Below are positions 36,901-43,885 of a DNA stretch of 64,000 bases, one piece after another. The DNA comes from SKVR01 sp046291875. Lineage in GTDB: Bacteria > Bacteroidota > Bacteroidia > Bacteroidales > UBA7960. How positions within the stretch are numbered: the first letter of the stretch is position 1; each line of letters opens with the position of its first letter. Below the pieces are notes generated by a model. It saw only the letters and a program-made list of their open reading frames with translations, was not told the origin of the DNA and did no database searches. The translations under genes and the position numbers were made by a program. The stretch is taken from assembly GCA_046291875.1 (NCBI GenBank), contig JBKBSF010000014.1, positions 44,348 through 108,347 of the forward strand, read 5' to 3'.

Positions 36901-37097
36901 GTTACAAGACGCTCCACTTCCTCGGGTGCCATACCATGGGCATCGGTCATCACAACCACTGTCGGGGCAGTGATGTCGGGAAACACATCCACATCCATTC
37001 GCGATGCTACCTGGCTACCCACCACCATTAGTATTACCGCCAAAAGAATAACCAGAGAACGGTTATCAAGCGATGTTTTCAAAATTTTGTCTAACAT
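33978..37097 (-). CDS. Heavy-metal efflux RND permease (CusA/CzcA family)
   Basis: The 1039-residue HME-type RND antiporter starts LDKILKTSLDNRSLVILLAVI. It has the family motif DVFPDITAPTVVVMT, a conserved periplasmic region, and in TM4 the acidic relay GSLVDDAIIDVENAYKHLRR with the extra D/E of metal exporters. The C-terminal membrane block contains GIATRNGILLIGRYQRLE. HME pumps export Cu/Ag or Zn/Co/Cd; the sequence as read does not settle which. The adaptor gene lies 211 bases upstream on the same strand and the outer-membrane channel 23 bases downstream, so this is the centre of a CusCBA-like set. His-rich accessory proteins upstream agree with a soft or borderline metal. Confidence 0.93.
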   Translation of the reverse strand: MLDKILKTSLDNRSLVILLAVILMVVGSQVASRMDVDVFPDITAPTVVVMTDAHGMAPEEVERLVTFPIETAVNGATDVRRVRSASSQGFSFVWVEFDWGTDIFRARQIVSEKMVEVTPYIPSGIGTPILAPQTSVMGEILFIGLQADSTSMLDLRTLADWEIKPVLMATPGVAQVTIIGGDYKQYQVLADPMRMAHFGVSLQELEATCRSISQNTQGSVIREFGNEFVVRGMARTNDLEQLGASLVKYLDGKPVRVNDVAQVVMGAAVKQGHGSQNASPAVILSVSKQPNANTIKLTRAIEQNLADLRSSLPPDVVVDTEIFKQSDFIQTAINNVQRVLLEGAILVVIILLLFLMSFRTTLISLIAIPVSLLTAVIVLHLLNLNINTMSLGGMAIAIGSLVDDAIIDVENAYKHLRRNVLLPPEQRTPVWQIIFDTSKEIRSSIIKATLIIIVAFIPLFFLSGMEGRMLQPLGIAYIVSLAASLLTAMTLTPVLCYYLITGEKQLQKASQEPWLSRNLARAYKRSLTRVLEHKRVLIFASAGLFVVAALVLMTMGRSFLPEFNEGALTITAVNQPGASLEVSNEVGNLLERALLSVPEVTHTARRTGRGELDEHSQTANSAEIDVNFVLKNRSQEDFLEEVREKLATVPGVAFTVGQPLGHRIDHMISGTRANIAIKIFGDDLSTLYQTGKRIEAAIKDVPRLVDVTTEEQVEVPQLQVRVNRERLAFYGITIEEFTSFVELGFAGEKLTDIYEGQRRFDLVLRFRPEYTQSIDGLKNALIQTGDGRYIPLEQVADIISGSGPNTISRESVQRKLVVSANVSGGSLSKAVEEIRQRIESDVYIPEGYRIEYGGQFESAEAATRTLLLTSILAVGVIFLLLFQEFRDVKLAGVVLLNLPLALIGGVFSLWITSGVLSIPAIIGFITLFGIATRNGILLIGRYQRLESLGGSLKERVIQGSIDRLNPILMTALTAGLALIPLALKGDVAGNEIQSPMAKVILGGLLSSTVLNIYLVPAVYSLLKRKEQTAPVSAQTDAME

Positions 37098-37308
37098 GAT
37101 GTTTGTTCTGTTTTTCGATATATTTAATCAATAGCATCTTCACAGAGGATGAGCCAGGCAATCTTTCTGCCTCTCACCTTCCACCTTTTAGCTTTGAGCT
37201 TTGAGCTATCTTCTTTTTCATTCCCGCTTAGCTGGAAATTCCTGCGGAAGTTTCCAGTTCCCTCATTCTCACTTCTTACCTCATCACCCCATGCCTGACA
37301 ACCTAAAC

Positions 37309-38817
37309 CTAGTGCACATGCCCCGAATGAGGATCAATCTCTCCGGCGGCGGCAGCCATTTTCACCATCCTTGCACCGCGGGTAACGATCCGCTCACCAG
37401 GGGTTAATCCTTCCAATATCTGGGTATGGATACCATCGGAGACACCGGTTTTCACCAGGCGTTTTTCGAACATTTCGGGGTGGATCTGCACAAAAGCAAA
37501 GAAATATCCCTGCTCTTCAACCAGCGCGGTGTTAGGAACGGCAATTACAGCATCCTGTGAAGAGGTTTTCAGAAACACATCTACCAATGATCCGTTGACC
37601 CAGTGGGGTGAGTTCTGTATCTTCATCACTACGGAGAGCAGGTGCGACTGTTCATTGGCACTTGTGGCCCTTGACAAAAACACGCCATTGAGTTGCGAAA
37701 GGGTAAAAACCCTGTTGAGAGGATCCCTGAAGTGGGCCTCGGCCAGCTGGGGCAACCAGGGTGCATAGCGGGTTTGAACCTCGGCACGCACAATACGGTA
37801 TCCCTCACGTGTAATGCGGGCCAGCGGCTGACCGGTTTCCACATATTCTCCATTGCTTACAAACAGCCGGGTAAGAGAACCAGCAAAGGGGCTGCGAACC
37901 ACCTGACCCTTCTCAGAGAAGTTGCGTGAGAGCATTTCGAATGCTGCTGCGGCGGTTTCATACTCGTTGCGGGCTTGCCCTAATTCGCGCTGACTGGCAA
38001 TGTTTTCCTCTGCCAGGGCACTGATCCTCTCGAAGTCAGCACGGGCACGCTGGTAATTGCTCTGAGCCTGCTGGTAACGCAAGGTAGCATTATTCTCGGC
38101 CAGTGCTTCCCCCGAAACGTGCAGCAGTACCTCTGAAGCCTGCAGTGCTGTACCTTCATACAGGCTGTTACTTACAAACCTTACAATACCAGAGGTTTGT
38201 GCACTGATCCGTATTTCGTCGCCCTGCATAGGCTGGATTTCTCCAACGGTTTTGATTACAGTGCCCATGGAGATTTCTCTTACCGGCCCGGTGGCAAAAT
38301 CTACCAGCCAGGAATGTTCTTTTGAAAAATGAATGGCGGTGGGATGATCCGGCATAAGGTCTTCGGCAGCATGGAAGGCAACATGCGCATCGTCGTACAC
38401 ACGGTAATTCCCCAGTTCAATACGCCTTGACTGACCGTTGGTTTCCACATCCAGAAACACACGTGCCATACCCATAGCCTGGGGTTGCAGCTGAAACCGA
38501 AAAACCCCCGGTTTCAAAGGCTGATCCTGGGTTTGACGGATGCCCTGATCACCAATGGCCATACTGAGGGTTGCTCTGCCGTGGGTAACCGGTTTGAAGG
38601 TCTCAAGCCAGGTAAGATGCACCAACACCTCAGAAGTAACGCCAGTTGCAAAGGGATCGGCCTCAGCAAATACCTCCAGCACATCATCGTACGCAGTTAG
38701 GAAAAGCTTCACCTCATCATGATCATGGTCGTGATCGTGGTGATGATTATGGTTTTGATGACAGGCTGCCAGAAACATCCCCAGGAAGGTCAGCAGCAGA
38801 ATGTTTTTTCGTTTCAT
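37309..38817 (-). CDS. Metal-efflux RND periplasmic adaptor with His-rich N-terminus (CusB/CzcB-like)
   Basis: The 502-residue adaptor is a predicted lipoprotein (MKRKNILLLTFLGMFLAACH, lipidated Cys at residue 19). A His/Asp run follows immediately (NHNHHHDHDHDHDE), then an extra N-terminal beta domain (about 35-140). The usual lipoyl/hairpin/beta-barrel domains come next (around TVGEIQPMQGDEIRISAQTS, FSEKGQVVRSPFAGSLTRL). It ends in IDPHSGHVH, so both ends carry potential metal ligands. Metal-adaptor proteins of this class hand periplasmic metal to the RND pump. The gene is part of the minus-strand metal operon; the 211 bases to the permease gene hold only short direct duplications (AGCTTTG). 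Confidence 0.9.
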   Translation of the reverse strand: MKRKNILLLTFLGMFLAACHQNHNHHHDHDHDHDEVKLFLTAYDDVLEVFAEADPFATGVTSEVLVHLTWLETFKPVTHGRATLSMAIGDQGIRQTQDQPLKPGVFRFQLQPQAMGMARVFLDVETNGQSRRIELGNYRVYDDAHVAFHAAEDLMPDHPTAIHFSKEHSWLVDFATGPVREISMGTVIKTVGEIQPMQGDEIRISAQTSGIVRFVSNSLYEGTALQASEVLLHVSGEALAENNATLRYQQAQSNYQRARADFERISALAEENIASQRELGQARNEYETAAAAFEMLSRNFSEKGQVVRSPFAGSLTRLFVSNGEYVETGQPLARITREGYRIVRAEVQTRYAPWLPQLAEAHFRDPLNRVFTLSQLNGVFLSRATSANEQSHLLSVVMKIQNSPHWVNGSLVDVFLKTSSQDAVIAVPNTALVEEQGYFFAFVQIHPEMFEKRLVKTGVSDGIHTQILEGLTPGERIVTRGARMVKMAAAAGEIDPHSGHVH

Positions 38818-38969
38818 GTGTAAATAATTTGTTCTAAACAGGTCACAAGGAACTCCATGTTTGCTATTTTGGCTTCGCCGAGCTCTGCCGCAGATGCGGT
38901 ATCAGTTGATATGTGTTTGTGTTTAATTCGCAAACATGTTCGTTTCATGGTTCAATTGTATTTTATTAA

Positions 38970-39000
38970 GTCCGGATGCCCATGATAAGGGCACCCGGAC
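38970..39000 (-). terminator. Hairpin after the His-rich mini-lipoprotein gene
   Basis: On the minus strand a 12-bp stem (GTCCGGGTGCCC with GGGCATCCGGAC, one G-T pair) begins 7 bases after the stop of the 73-residue gene and is followed by a weak U-rich stretch (TTAATAAAAT). It may partly end transcription before the adaptor gene, giving more of the small protein than of the pump. Confidence 0.6.
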
Positions 39001-39007
39001 ATCGGTT

Positions 39008-39229
39008 TTAATCCAAAACAAAGGTCTCCTGACCCTCTGGTGCTTCATGATCATGATCGTGATCGCAATCGTGCGAATGAACATGCTTGGCTTCTGCATG
39101 ATCATGATCGCAGTCGTGCGAATGCACATGAGCTTCATTTTCAGTGTGCTGATCATGTGATTGTTGCCCTGATCCAGCGCAGGAGCAAAGCATGGCAATG
39201 GCAATCAAAAGGGGGATAATTGTCTTCAT
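39008..39229 (-). CDS. His-rich metal-binding mini-lipoprotein with internal repeats
   Basis: The 73-residue protein starts MKTIIPLLIAIAMLCSCAG, a compact lipoprotein signal with the lipidated Cys at residue 17. The mature part contains two copies of HVHSHDCDHDH, together more than a dozen His and two Cys, and ends with an acidic tail (ETFVLD). Such small proteins are not an established catalytic family; the ligand density argues for buffering or delivery of a metal ion in the periplasm or outer membrane. It lies between the Cys/His protein at 39372-39770 and the metal-efflux adaptor gene, all on the minus strand, so it is probably an accessory of the pump. Confidence 0.8.
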   Translation of the reverse strand: MKTIIPLLIAIAMLCSCAGSGQQSHDQHTENEAHVHSHDCDHDHAEAKHVHSHDCDHDHDHEAPEGQETFVLD

Positions 39230-39371
39230 AGGTATATGATTAAAAAATGGGGAAAAGGTTTAATGCTTACCCAGCCCGTGCAAATAAATATGTGTCCAAA
39301 CCCAAACAATGGGGTTCCGGCACAACTGAGGGTTGCACAATGGGAATCCGGAAATTATTCCTGAGGGATAA

Positions 39372-39770
39372 TCAGCCCATGGGAGGGGCCCGCAATCCTT
39401 TGCTCAGGAGTGCCAGAGAGGAAAAAGAAAGTACAAGGAAAGGATGTTTCCTGAAAAGCAAGGGGCTTGCAATACTTTCTGGTACACAAGCCGGGGCACA
39501 CCCTATTAAAGCCAGATGAGCATCAACACCGTTTGAATGAGTGCAACAGGGACAGTTGAAAAAATGTAACTGATCGGCCGGAGCAAACAAGTGAAGATCG
39601 GCCAGCATGCAGCAGGGTTCTTCACTCCCTTCAGAGGGCTCTGCTTCAGCCCTGCAGGCAGCATGCTCAAAACAGATATGATCTTCGTGTTGCTGATGAG
39701 GAATAAGGTCATGGGCCACCAGGGTAAAAGCGGCAAGAAGGAGCAGTATTATGGAAAGGGGTTTTCTCAT
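39372..39770 (-). CDS. Small Cys/His-containing membrane or secreted protein at the head of the metal operon
   Basis: The product has 132 residues from the ATG at 39770 (MRKPLSIILLLLAAFTLVAH). A frame extension upstream would overlap the -7 box and is not preferred. After the N-terminal hydrophobic stretch come potential metal ligands: H-Q-Q-H-E-D-H-I-C-F-E-H, CCMLADLHL and NCPCCTH. A second hydrophobic stretch (LVLSFSSLALLS) is followed by SKGLRAPPMG. I recall similar proteins with a terminal LRAPP motif beside metal-efflux genes in Bacteroidota, but know of no assigned function. First gene of the metal cluster; it has a good -7 box 22 bases before the start. Confidence 0.72.
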   Translation of the reverse strand: MRKPLSIILLLLAAFTLVAHDLIPHQQHEDHICFEHAACRAEAEPSEGSEEPCCMLADLHLFAPADQLHFFNCPCCTHSNGVDAHLALIGCAPACVPESIASPLLFRKHPFLVLSFSSLALLSKGLRAPPMG

Positions 39771-39791
39771 CAGGCTGCATTCATGACAGCA

Positions 39792-39799
39792 CAAAAGTA
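39792..39799 (-). promoter_or_regulatory. Bacteroidota -7 box (TACTTTTG) of the metal-efflux cluster
   Basis: On the minus strand TACTTTTG fits TAnnTTTG exactly and lies 21 bases before the ATG at 39770. No good -33 box is seen at the right distance, which would suit an activated promoter; the divergent AraC-type regulator is the obvious candidate. Confidence 0.5.
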
Positions 39800-39874
39800 G
39801 TGTTTTTCCTTTTGCTACCCATGCATTACAACAATTTATTCAGTCGGGTTCTATCAAATATTCATCTCAAGCTA

Positions 39875-39882
39875 TACCTTTG
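39875..39882 (+). promoter_or_regulatory. Bacteroidota -7 box (TACCTTTG) of the AraC-type regulator gene
   Basis: TACCTTTG followed by CATC is the classic Bacteroidota -7 sequence. It lies 16 bases before the ATG at 39899, which leaves a very short leader and supports that start over more upstream ones. Confidence 0.55.
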
Positions 39883-39898
39883 CATCAAAACCAACGCC

Positions 39899-40834
39899 AT
39901 GTCAGGAAAAACCCAGCAGGAATATATTGCCCGAATCAACCGTACCTTTGATTATATCGAGGAAAACCTGGACAAATCCTTTACCCTTGACGAGCTGGCC
40001 TCCGTTGCCAGTTTTTCACGCTTTCACTTCAACCGGATCTTTTACAGTATTGTGGGCGAAACGCCTTTTCAATTTATCAACCGTATTCGTTTGGAGAAGG
40101 CTGCCATGCTGCTGCGCTCCAATGCTAATCCAAGCGTTTCGGAAATTGCCTACCATTGTGGCTTCTCTGAGCTGTCCGTTTTTTCGCGTTACTTCAAGAA
40201 CCACTTTGGCCTATCGCCCAGCGACTTTCGCAAGTCTAAGGCCCAGCATAGCAATATTGGTCAAACGCATGGCAAGGATGGTCAAGGCCGTACCGATGCC
40301 GCCATGTACTTTTGTCAACGTTCGCAAACCATAAAATGGAAAATAAGCATGGAACTTAACAAAAGTCTGGAGATTCAGGATCTCCCCAACATGACGGTGG
40401 CGTACCTGCGCCATGTAGGCCCCTATGCGGGCAATGAAAAACTCTTTGAAGGGCTTTGGAACCGCCTTTTCAGCTGGGCTGGCCCCAGGGGATTGATTGG
40501 TGGCCCCAACTTCAAATCCCTGATCATTTATCACGATGATCCCAATATTTGCGCGGAAGACAAGCTGCGAATGAGCGTATGTATTACCGTGGCTCCCGAC
40601 ACCAAGGTGGATGGAGAGGTTGGCAAGATGCAACTGGACGGGGGGAAATATGTGGTGGCCCGATTCGAGGTAGATGCCACCCAGTTTGGCCAGGCCTGGG
40701 AATGGCTTTACGGACAGTGGTTTCCCAACAGCGGCTATCAGCCCGACGACAAACCCTGCTTTGAGATGTACCCCGAAGAGCCTCGCGATGGAAAATTCAT
40801 TGTGGATATCTGTGTGCCGGTAAAACCCTTATAG
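39899..40834 (+). CDS. AraC-family regulator with C-terminal GyrI-like effector-binding domain
   Basis: The 311-residue protein starts at MSGKTQQEYIARINRTFDYIE. The N-terminal ~110 residues hold the two AraC helix-turn-helix motifs (FTLDELASVASFSRFHFNRI and SVSEIAYHCGFSELSVFSRYF). A ~45-residue linker leads to a GyrI/Rob-like ligand-binding domain (about 155-311, NMTVAYLRHVGPYAGN, GGKYVVARFEVDATQFGQAW, ending FIVDICVPVKP). This architecture binds small hydrophobic ligands in MarA/Rob-type regulators. The gene is divergent from the metal-efflux cluster and the two -7 boxes are 75 bases apart, so control of that operon is plausible; equally it could serve only itself. It ends at a strong terminator. 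Confidence 0.9.
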   Translation: MSGKTQQEYIARINRTFDYIEENLDKSFTLDELASVASFSRFHFNRIFYSIVGETPFQFINRIRLEKAAMLLRSNANPSVSEIAYHCGFSELSVFSRYFKNHFGLSPSDFRKSKAQHSNIGQTHGKDGQGRTDAAMYFCQRSQTIKWKISMELNKSLEIQDLPNMTVAYLRHVGPYAGNEKLFEGLWNRLFSWAGPRGLIGGPNFKSLIIYHDDPNICAEDKLRMSVCITVAPDTKVDGEVGKMQLDGGKYVVARFEVDATQFGQAWEWLYGQWFPNSGYQPDDKPCFEMYPEEPRDGKFIVDICVPVKPL

Positions 40835-40856
40835 CCCTGGTACGTAAAAGGCTATA

Positions 40857-40905
40857 ACCCAAGCCAGCGGTCTCTCTGAGAAGATCCGCTGGCTTGGGTC
40901 GTTTT
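40857..40905 (+). terminator. Strong intrinsic terminator after the AraC-type gene
   Basis: A perfect 14-bp stem (ACCCAAGCCAGCGG at 40857-40870 with its complement at 40886-40899) is followed by CGTTTT. It is convergent with the LytTR regulator gene, whose stop is at 40957, and may stop both. Confidence 0.88.
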
Positions 40906-40956
40906 GGCCAATATTGTTTTATTGCACCGCTTGAAAAATTCAGGGTTGCGCCCGGC

Positions 40957-41673
40957 CTATTTCTTCCCCAGCACCATCTCCATGATTACCTGCTTTTTTT
41001 GCCTCGATACCGGCACACGCGCATCACCCACCCGCAACTCATTGCCTTCGATGGACAAAATTTTGTGCCGGTTGACCAAATAGCTTTTATGTACACGCAT
41101 AAAGTCAGCCACCGGCAAGCTTTCCTCCAGGCTTTTCATGGTCATCATGGTCATGATTTTTTGCGCATGGGTATGGATAATCACATAGTTCTCCATGGCC
41201 TGCACAAAGTTGATCTCATCGTGCACCACCCTTTCGAGCTTGTTTTCTGTCTTTACGAAGAAATATCCCACTGCGACGGGGTCGCCGGTGGTTACCTCCT
41301 GTTTTTGCAGCAGAAGCAGATCGCGCGCCTTGTTTACCGATTTCAGAAAGCGTGCAAAGGGATAGGGCTTCACCAGGTAATCCATCACATCCAGCTCAAA
41401 ACCCTGCAGGGCATAATTGGGGTAGGCCGTGGTAAAGATCACCAGAGGGGGATTGGGCAAGGACTTCAGAAACTCGATGCCCGACAGGCGGGGCATTTCG
41501 ATATCCAGGAACATTAGCTGCGGCTTGTGCTTGTGCAGGGCGCTATTGGCCTCCAGGGCATTGTCGCAAACGGCAATGATTTCCAGAAAATCCACTTCCC
41601 TGGCATAGCTTTCCAGGCCACTGCGCGCCAGGGGTTCATCATCCACTATAATGGCTTTGATCTTTTCGCTCAT
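40957..41673 (-). CDS. LytTR-family response regulator
   Basis: The 238-residue protein has a receiver domain with D11-D12 and phospho-acceptor D57 (QLMFLDIEMPRLSG), and a LytTR DNA-binding domain from about residue 135 (ENYVIIHTHAQKIMTMMTMK, then DFMRVHKSYLVNRHKILSIE). LytTR regulators bind pairs of 9-bp direct repeats. The start codon overlaps the stop of the sensor kinase gene by four bases (ATGA), so the two are translationally coupled. Four sites resembling the LytTR consensus lie upstream of the kinase gene, between it and the alpha/beta hydrolase gene; see the operator entry. Confidence 0.93.
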   Translation of the reverse strand: MSEKIKAIIVDDEPLARSGLESYAREVDFLEIIAVCDNALEANSALHKHKPQLMFLDIEMPRLSGIEFLKSLPNPPLVIFTTAYPNYALQGFELDVMDYLVKPYPFARFLKSVNKARDLLLLQKQEVTTGDPVAVGYFFVKTENKLERVVHDEINFVQAMENYVIIHTHAQKIMTMMTMKSLEESLPVADFMRVHKSYLVNRHKILSIEGNELRVGDARVPVSRQKKQVIMEMVLGKK

Positions 41674-42698
41674 GTCAGTTTCAGGCTTAGTGTTACTTCA
41701 TAAAAATCGGGTTGGGCATTGATGTGCAGGGTATGCTTACCCGGATACAACAATGCCAGCCTGCGTTGAATGTTTTTCAGGCCGAGCCCGCCCGCCTGGG
41801 TGCTTGTGCCAGGAAAACTGCTGTTGCGCGAGTTGAAAAACCGGGCAATCAGCTGGTCCTGCTCACGCAACAACTCAAACCGGATTTTGCGCTGCAATCC
41901 CTGATCCTGCGCAACATGCTTAAAACAATTCTCCAGGAAAGGGATCAACATCAGGGGGGCAATGGAAAAACCCTGCAAGTGATCGCCCTTGTGTACTTCC
42001 ACCATCAACTGATCGCCTTTTCTCACGCGCTCCAGTTCGATGTAATTGTCCAGGTATTCCACTTCCTGCTCAATGGATATTTTCTCGGTACTGAAATCGT
42101 AGAGTTGTGCCCGCAGCAGGTCGCTGAGCCGGATAAGGGTTTCGGAGGCTTTTTCAGGATTTTGGCGGATCAGCACATAAACACTGTTGATGGTATTGAA
42201 GAGGAAGTGAGGATTTACCTGGGCTTTAAGGTATTGCAGCTCAGCCTCCAGGCGTTCTTTCTCCAGGCGTTGCTGCTGGCGTATGTTGCGGTTGTAGTCA
42301 AACAAGCCCTTGATGCTAAGCAGCACGCCTGTCATAAAAATGGAGGAGATGGCCAGGGTGCTCATAAACTGCATGGGGGTAACACCCCATCGGATGAGTG
42401 AGCCCAGCACCAGGGTAATGCCGCCATACAAGGCCCCCGTGGTGGCGATCAGCAATACAACGAAGACAAGAATGAAGGCCACAATACGGCGCCGGCGCAA
42501 CAGCCGCGGTATGAGTACATACTGTGTGGTGTAGAACATGGTGGCATGGGCCAGGGCATAGAGCAGTGTAATGATCAGCACATCACTGCGCCGCTCGTAA
42601 TAATCCGTATACGCTTGCACCCATCCTACATAATATACTGCCCAAAAGAGCAGATGATGGAGCTTATATCGCTGAATAAAAACAACAAATGGTTTCAT
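41670..42698 (-). CDS. LytS/YehU-type sensor histidine kinase
   Basis: This 342-residue kinase has four membrane segments in the first ~140 residues (for example VVYYVGWVQAYTDYY-like first helices, FILVFVVLLIATTGALYGGI). A coiled linker is followed by the His_kinase domain of the LytS class (QVNPHFLFNTINSVYVLIRQ, with the phospho-His in NPHF). The HATPase domain is shortened (LMLIPFLENCFKHV, then TQAGGLGLKNIQRRL). No periplasmic sensor domain is evident, so the signal is probably sensed in or at the membrane. It is the first gene of the pair. A good -7 box lies only five bases before its ATG, so the transcript may be nearly leaderless. Confidence 0.9.
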   Translation of the reverse strand: MKPFVVFIQRYKLHHLLFWAVYYVGWVQAYTDYYERRSDVLIITLLYALAHATMFYTTQYVLIPRLLRRRRIVAFILVFVVLLIATTGALYGGITLVLGSLIRWGVTPMQFMSTLAISSIFMTGVLLSIKGLFDYNRNIRQQQRLEKERLEAELQYLKAQVNPHFLFNTINSVYVLIRQNPEKASETLIRLSDLLRAQLYDFSTEKISIEQEVEYLDNYIELERVRKGDQLMVEVHKGDHLQGFSIAPLMLIPFLENCFKHVAQDQGLQRKIRFELLREQDQLIARFFNSRNSSFPGTSTQAGGLGLKNIQRRLALLYPGKHTLHINAQPDFYEVTLSLKLT

Positions 42699-42702
42699 GC
42701 CT

Positions 42703-42710
42703 CAAAATTA
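42703..42710 (-). promoter_or_regulatory. -7 box (TAATTTTG) of the LytS/LytTR operon
   Basis: On the minus strand TAATTTTG fits TAnnTTTG exactly. It ends five bases before the kinase ATG (42698). The nearest LytTR-like site begins 32 bases further upstream (42743), the same distance as on the opposite side. Confidence 0.55.
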
Positions 42711-42742
42711 GCATATTCTGTGGGTGGTGCACCGATGGATTG

Positions 42743-42829
42743 ACCAAATGCCAAAAATCCCTGACCAACGGTAAAAAACGCCGAATTCTGCCATAGGGTG
42801 CCGTTGGTCATTTTGTCCGGACCATTGGT
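42743..42829. promoter_or_regulatory. Four LytTR-like half-sites in mirror arrangement between the kinase and hydrolase genes
   Basis: Nine-base sites fit the known LytTR consensus [TA][AC][CA]GTTN[AG][TC]: minus strand 42772-42764 (ACCGTTGGT, 9/9) and 42751-42743 (GCATTTGGT, partial); plus strand 42800-42808 (GCCGTTGGT, 8/9) and 42821-42829 (ACCATTGGT, 8/9). Each pair is a direct repeat with a 12-base spacer (21-base period). The two pairs face each other across 27 bases, and TGACCAACGG/CCGTTGGTCA is a perfect 10-base dyad. Both outer sites stand 32 bases from a -7 box. This strongly suggests that the adjacent LytTR regulator controls its own operon and the hydrolase gene. Confidence 0.75.
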
Positions 42830-42861
42830 CAAGGAAATTTCCCAGTCGTTTGGCGATGGCT

Positions 42862-42869
42862 TTACTTTG
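42862..42869 (+). promoter_or_regulatory. -7-like box (TTACTTTG) of the alpha/beta hydrolase gene
   Basis: TTACTTTG matches TAnnTTTG except in the second base. It stands 32 bases downstream of the proximal LytTR-like site and gives a leader of roughly 45 bases before the ATG at 42918. The imperfect box fits a promoter that needs an activator. Confidence 0.45.
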
Positions 42870-42917
42870 CCATCAATTCATCAAACCCGAATGTTCAACG
42901 TAAAAAAACCATATCCT

Positions 42918-43787
42918 ATGATCAAGCAGATTATTATTTTCGCCATTGCCCTTATGCTCGGATTTGCCAGCGCAGGTGCCAGCAACCCTATTATTGAAGT
43001 TAAGAAAACCGGCCAGGGACAGCCCATGATCCTTATCCACGGCATGGCTTGCAGTGCAGAGGTCTGGAATGAGGTGGCCGGGTATTACCAGGACCGATAT
43101 GAGTTGCACCTGGTTACCATTGCCGGTTTTGGCAATTCACGCATCCTGGAAGCCCCTCATACCCTGCAGGCCATCCGCGATGCATTGATTGCGTATGTAA
43201 AAGAAGAGAATCTTCATAAACCCATCCTGATGGGTCACAGTATGGGCGGCTTTCTTGCTCTTTGGGCTGCCAGTGAACAGCCCGAGCTGTTCGGTCCCAT
43301 TGTCAGTGTGGATGGATTGCCCTACTTCCCGGTATTGGCAATGCCTGGCATCAGCGCCGAAACCGCCGCTCCCATGGCCGAGATGATGAAGAAACAGATG
43401 CAGAATGCCAACCCTGAAACAGCCCGTGCGCAGCAGGAAATGATGATTGCCACCATGATGGGCGATGCCGACAAAAGGAGTATGGTGCTGGAGATGGGTA
43501 TGCGGAGCAATCCGGCCGTTATAGCGCGGGCCATGGGCGAGATGTACACCACCGACATCCGCAACCAGGTACACACCATAGAGAGTCCGGTGCTGGTGCT
43601 GGGTTCTTGGTATGGTTACCGCCAGTGGGGCACTACCCTGGAGTCGGCCCGCAACGGCTTCCAGGCCCAGTTTGCCCCCATTGCCAACAGCCGCGTGGAG
43701 ATGGCAGCTACCGCGCTGCACTTCATCTTCTACGATGAGCCACAGTGGTTCTTTGAGATGGTGGATGGGTTTCTGGAAGAAAAGTAA
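42918..43787 (+). CDS. Secreted/periplasmic alpha/beta hydrolase
   Basis: The 289-residue protein is best started at ATG 42918 (MIKQIIIFAIALMLGFASAG), a clear signal peptide; upstream in-frame starts exist but add a poor N-terminus. The hydrolase fold shows the oxyanion strand MILIHGMACSAEVW, nucleophile elbow GHSMGG with Ser108, an acid region near VLVLGSWYGYRQ and the terminal His in ALHFIFYDEP. A Met-rich lid (MAEMMKKQMQNANPE, then MMIATMMGDADKRSM) is unusual. It is divergent from the LytS/LytTR genes and has LytTR-like sites before it, so it is probably the main target of that system. Substrate unknown. Confidence 0.88.
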   Translation: MIKQIIIFAIALMLGFASAGASNPIIEVKKTGQGQPMILIHGMACSAEVWNEVAGYYQDRYELHLVTIAGFGNSRILEAPHTLQAIRDALIAYVKEENLHKPILMGHSMGGFLALWAASEQPELFGPIVSVDGLPYFPVLAMPGISAETAAPMAEMMKKQMQNANPETARAQQEMMIATMMGDADKRSMVLEMGMRSNPAVIARAMGEMYTTDIRNQVHTIESPVLVLGSWYGYRQWGTTLESARNGFQAQFAPIANSRVEMAATALHFIFYDEPQWFFEMVDGFLEEK

Positions 43788-43804
43788 TCGCCAGTATGTA
43801 TGAT

Positions 43805-43836
43805 GCGGCGGGGTCATTATGGAGTGGCCCCGCCGC
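43805..43836. repeat. GC-rich hairpin repeat, short copy (family with 48044-48115 and 49598-49670)
   Basis: GCGGCGGGGTCA and TGGCCCCGCCGC form a nearly perfect 12-bp stem around an 8-base loop, 17 bases after the hydrolase stop. The same outer part begins the two longer copies. There is no T-run, so it is more like a REP-type mRNA-end hairpin than an intrinsic terminator. Confidence 0.7.
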
Positions 43837-43885
43837 CTGGAATCTTACTCAACTGATGGAAAAGTTAAGTTTCCTCTGGAAGGAT

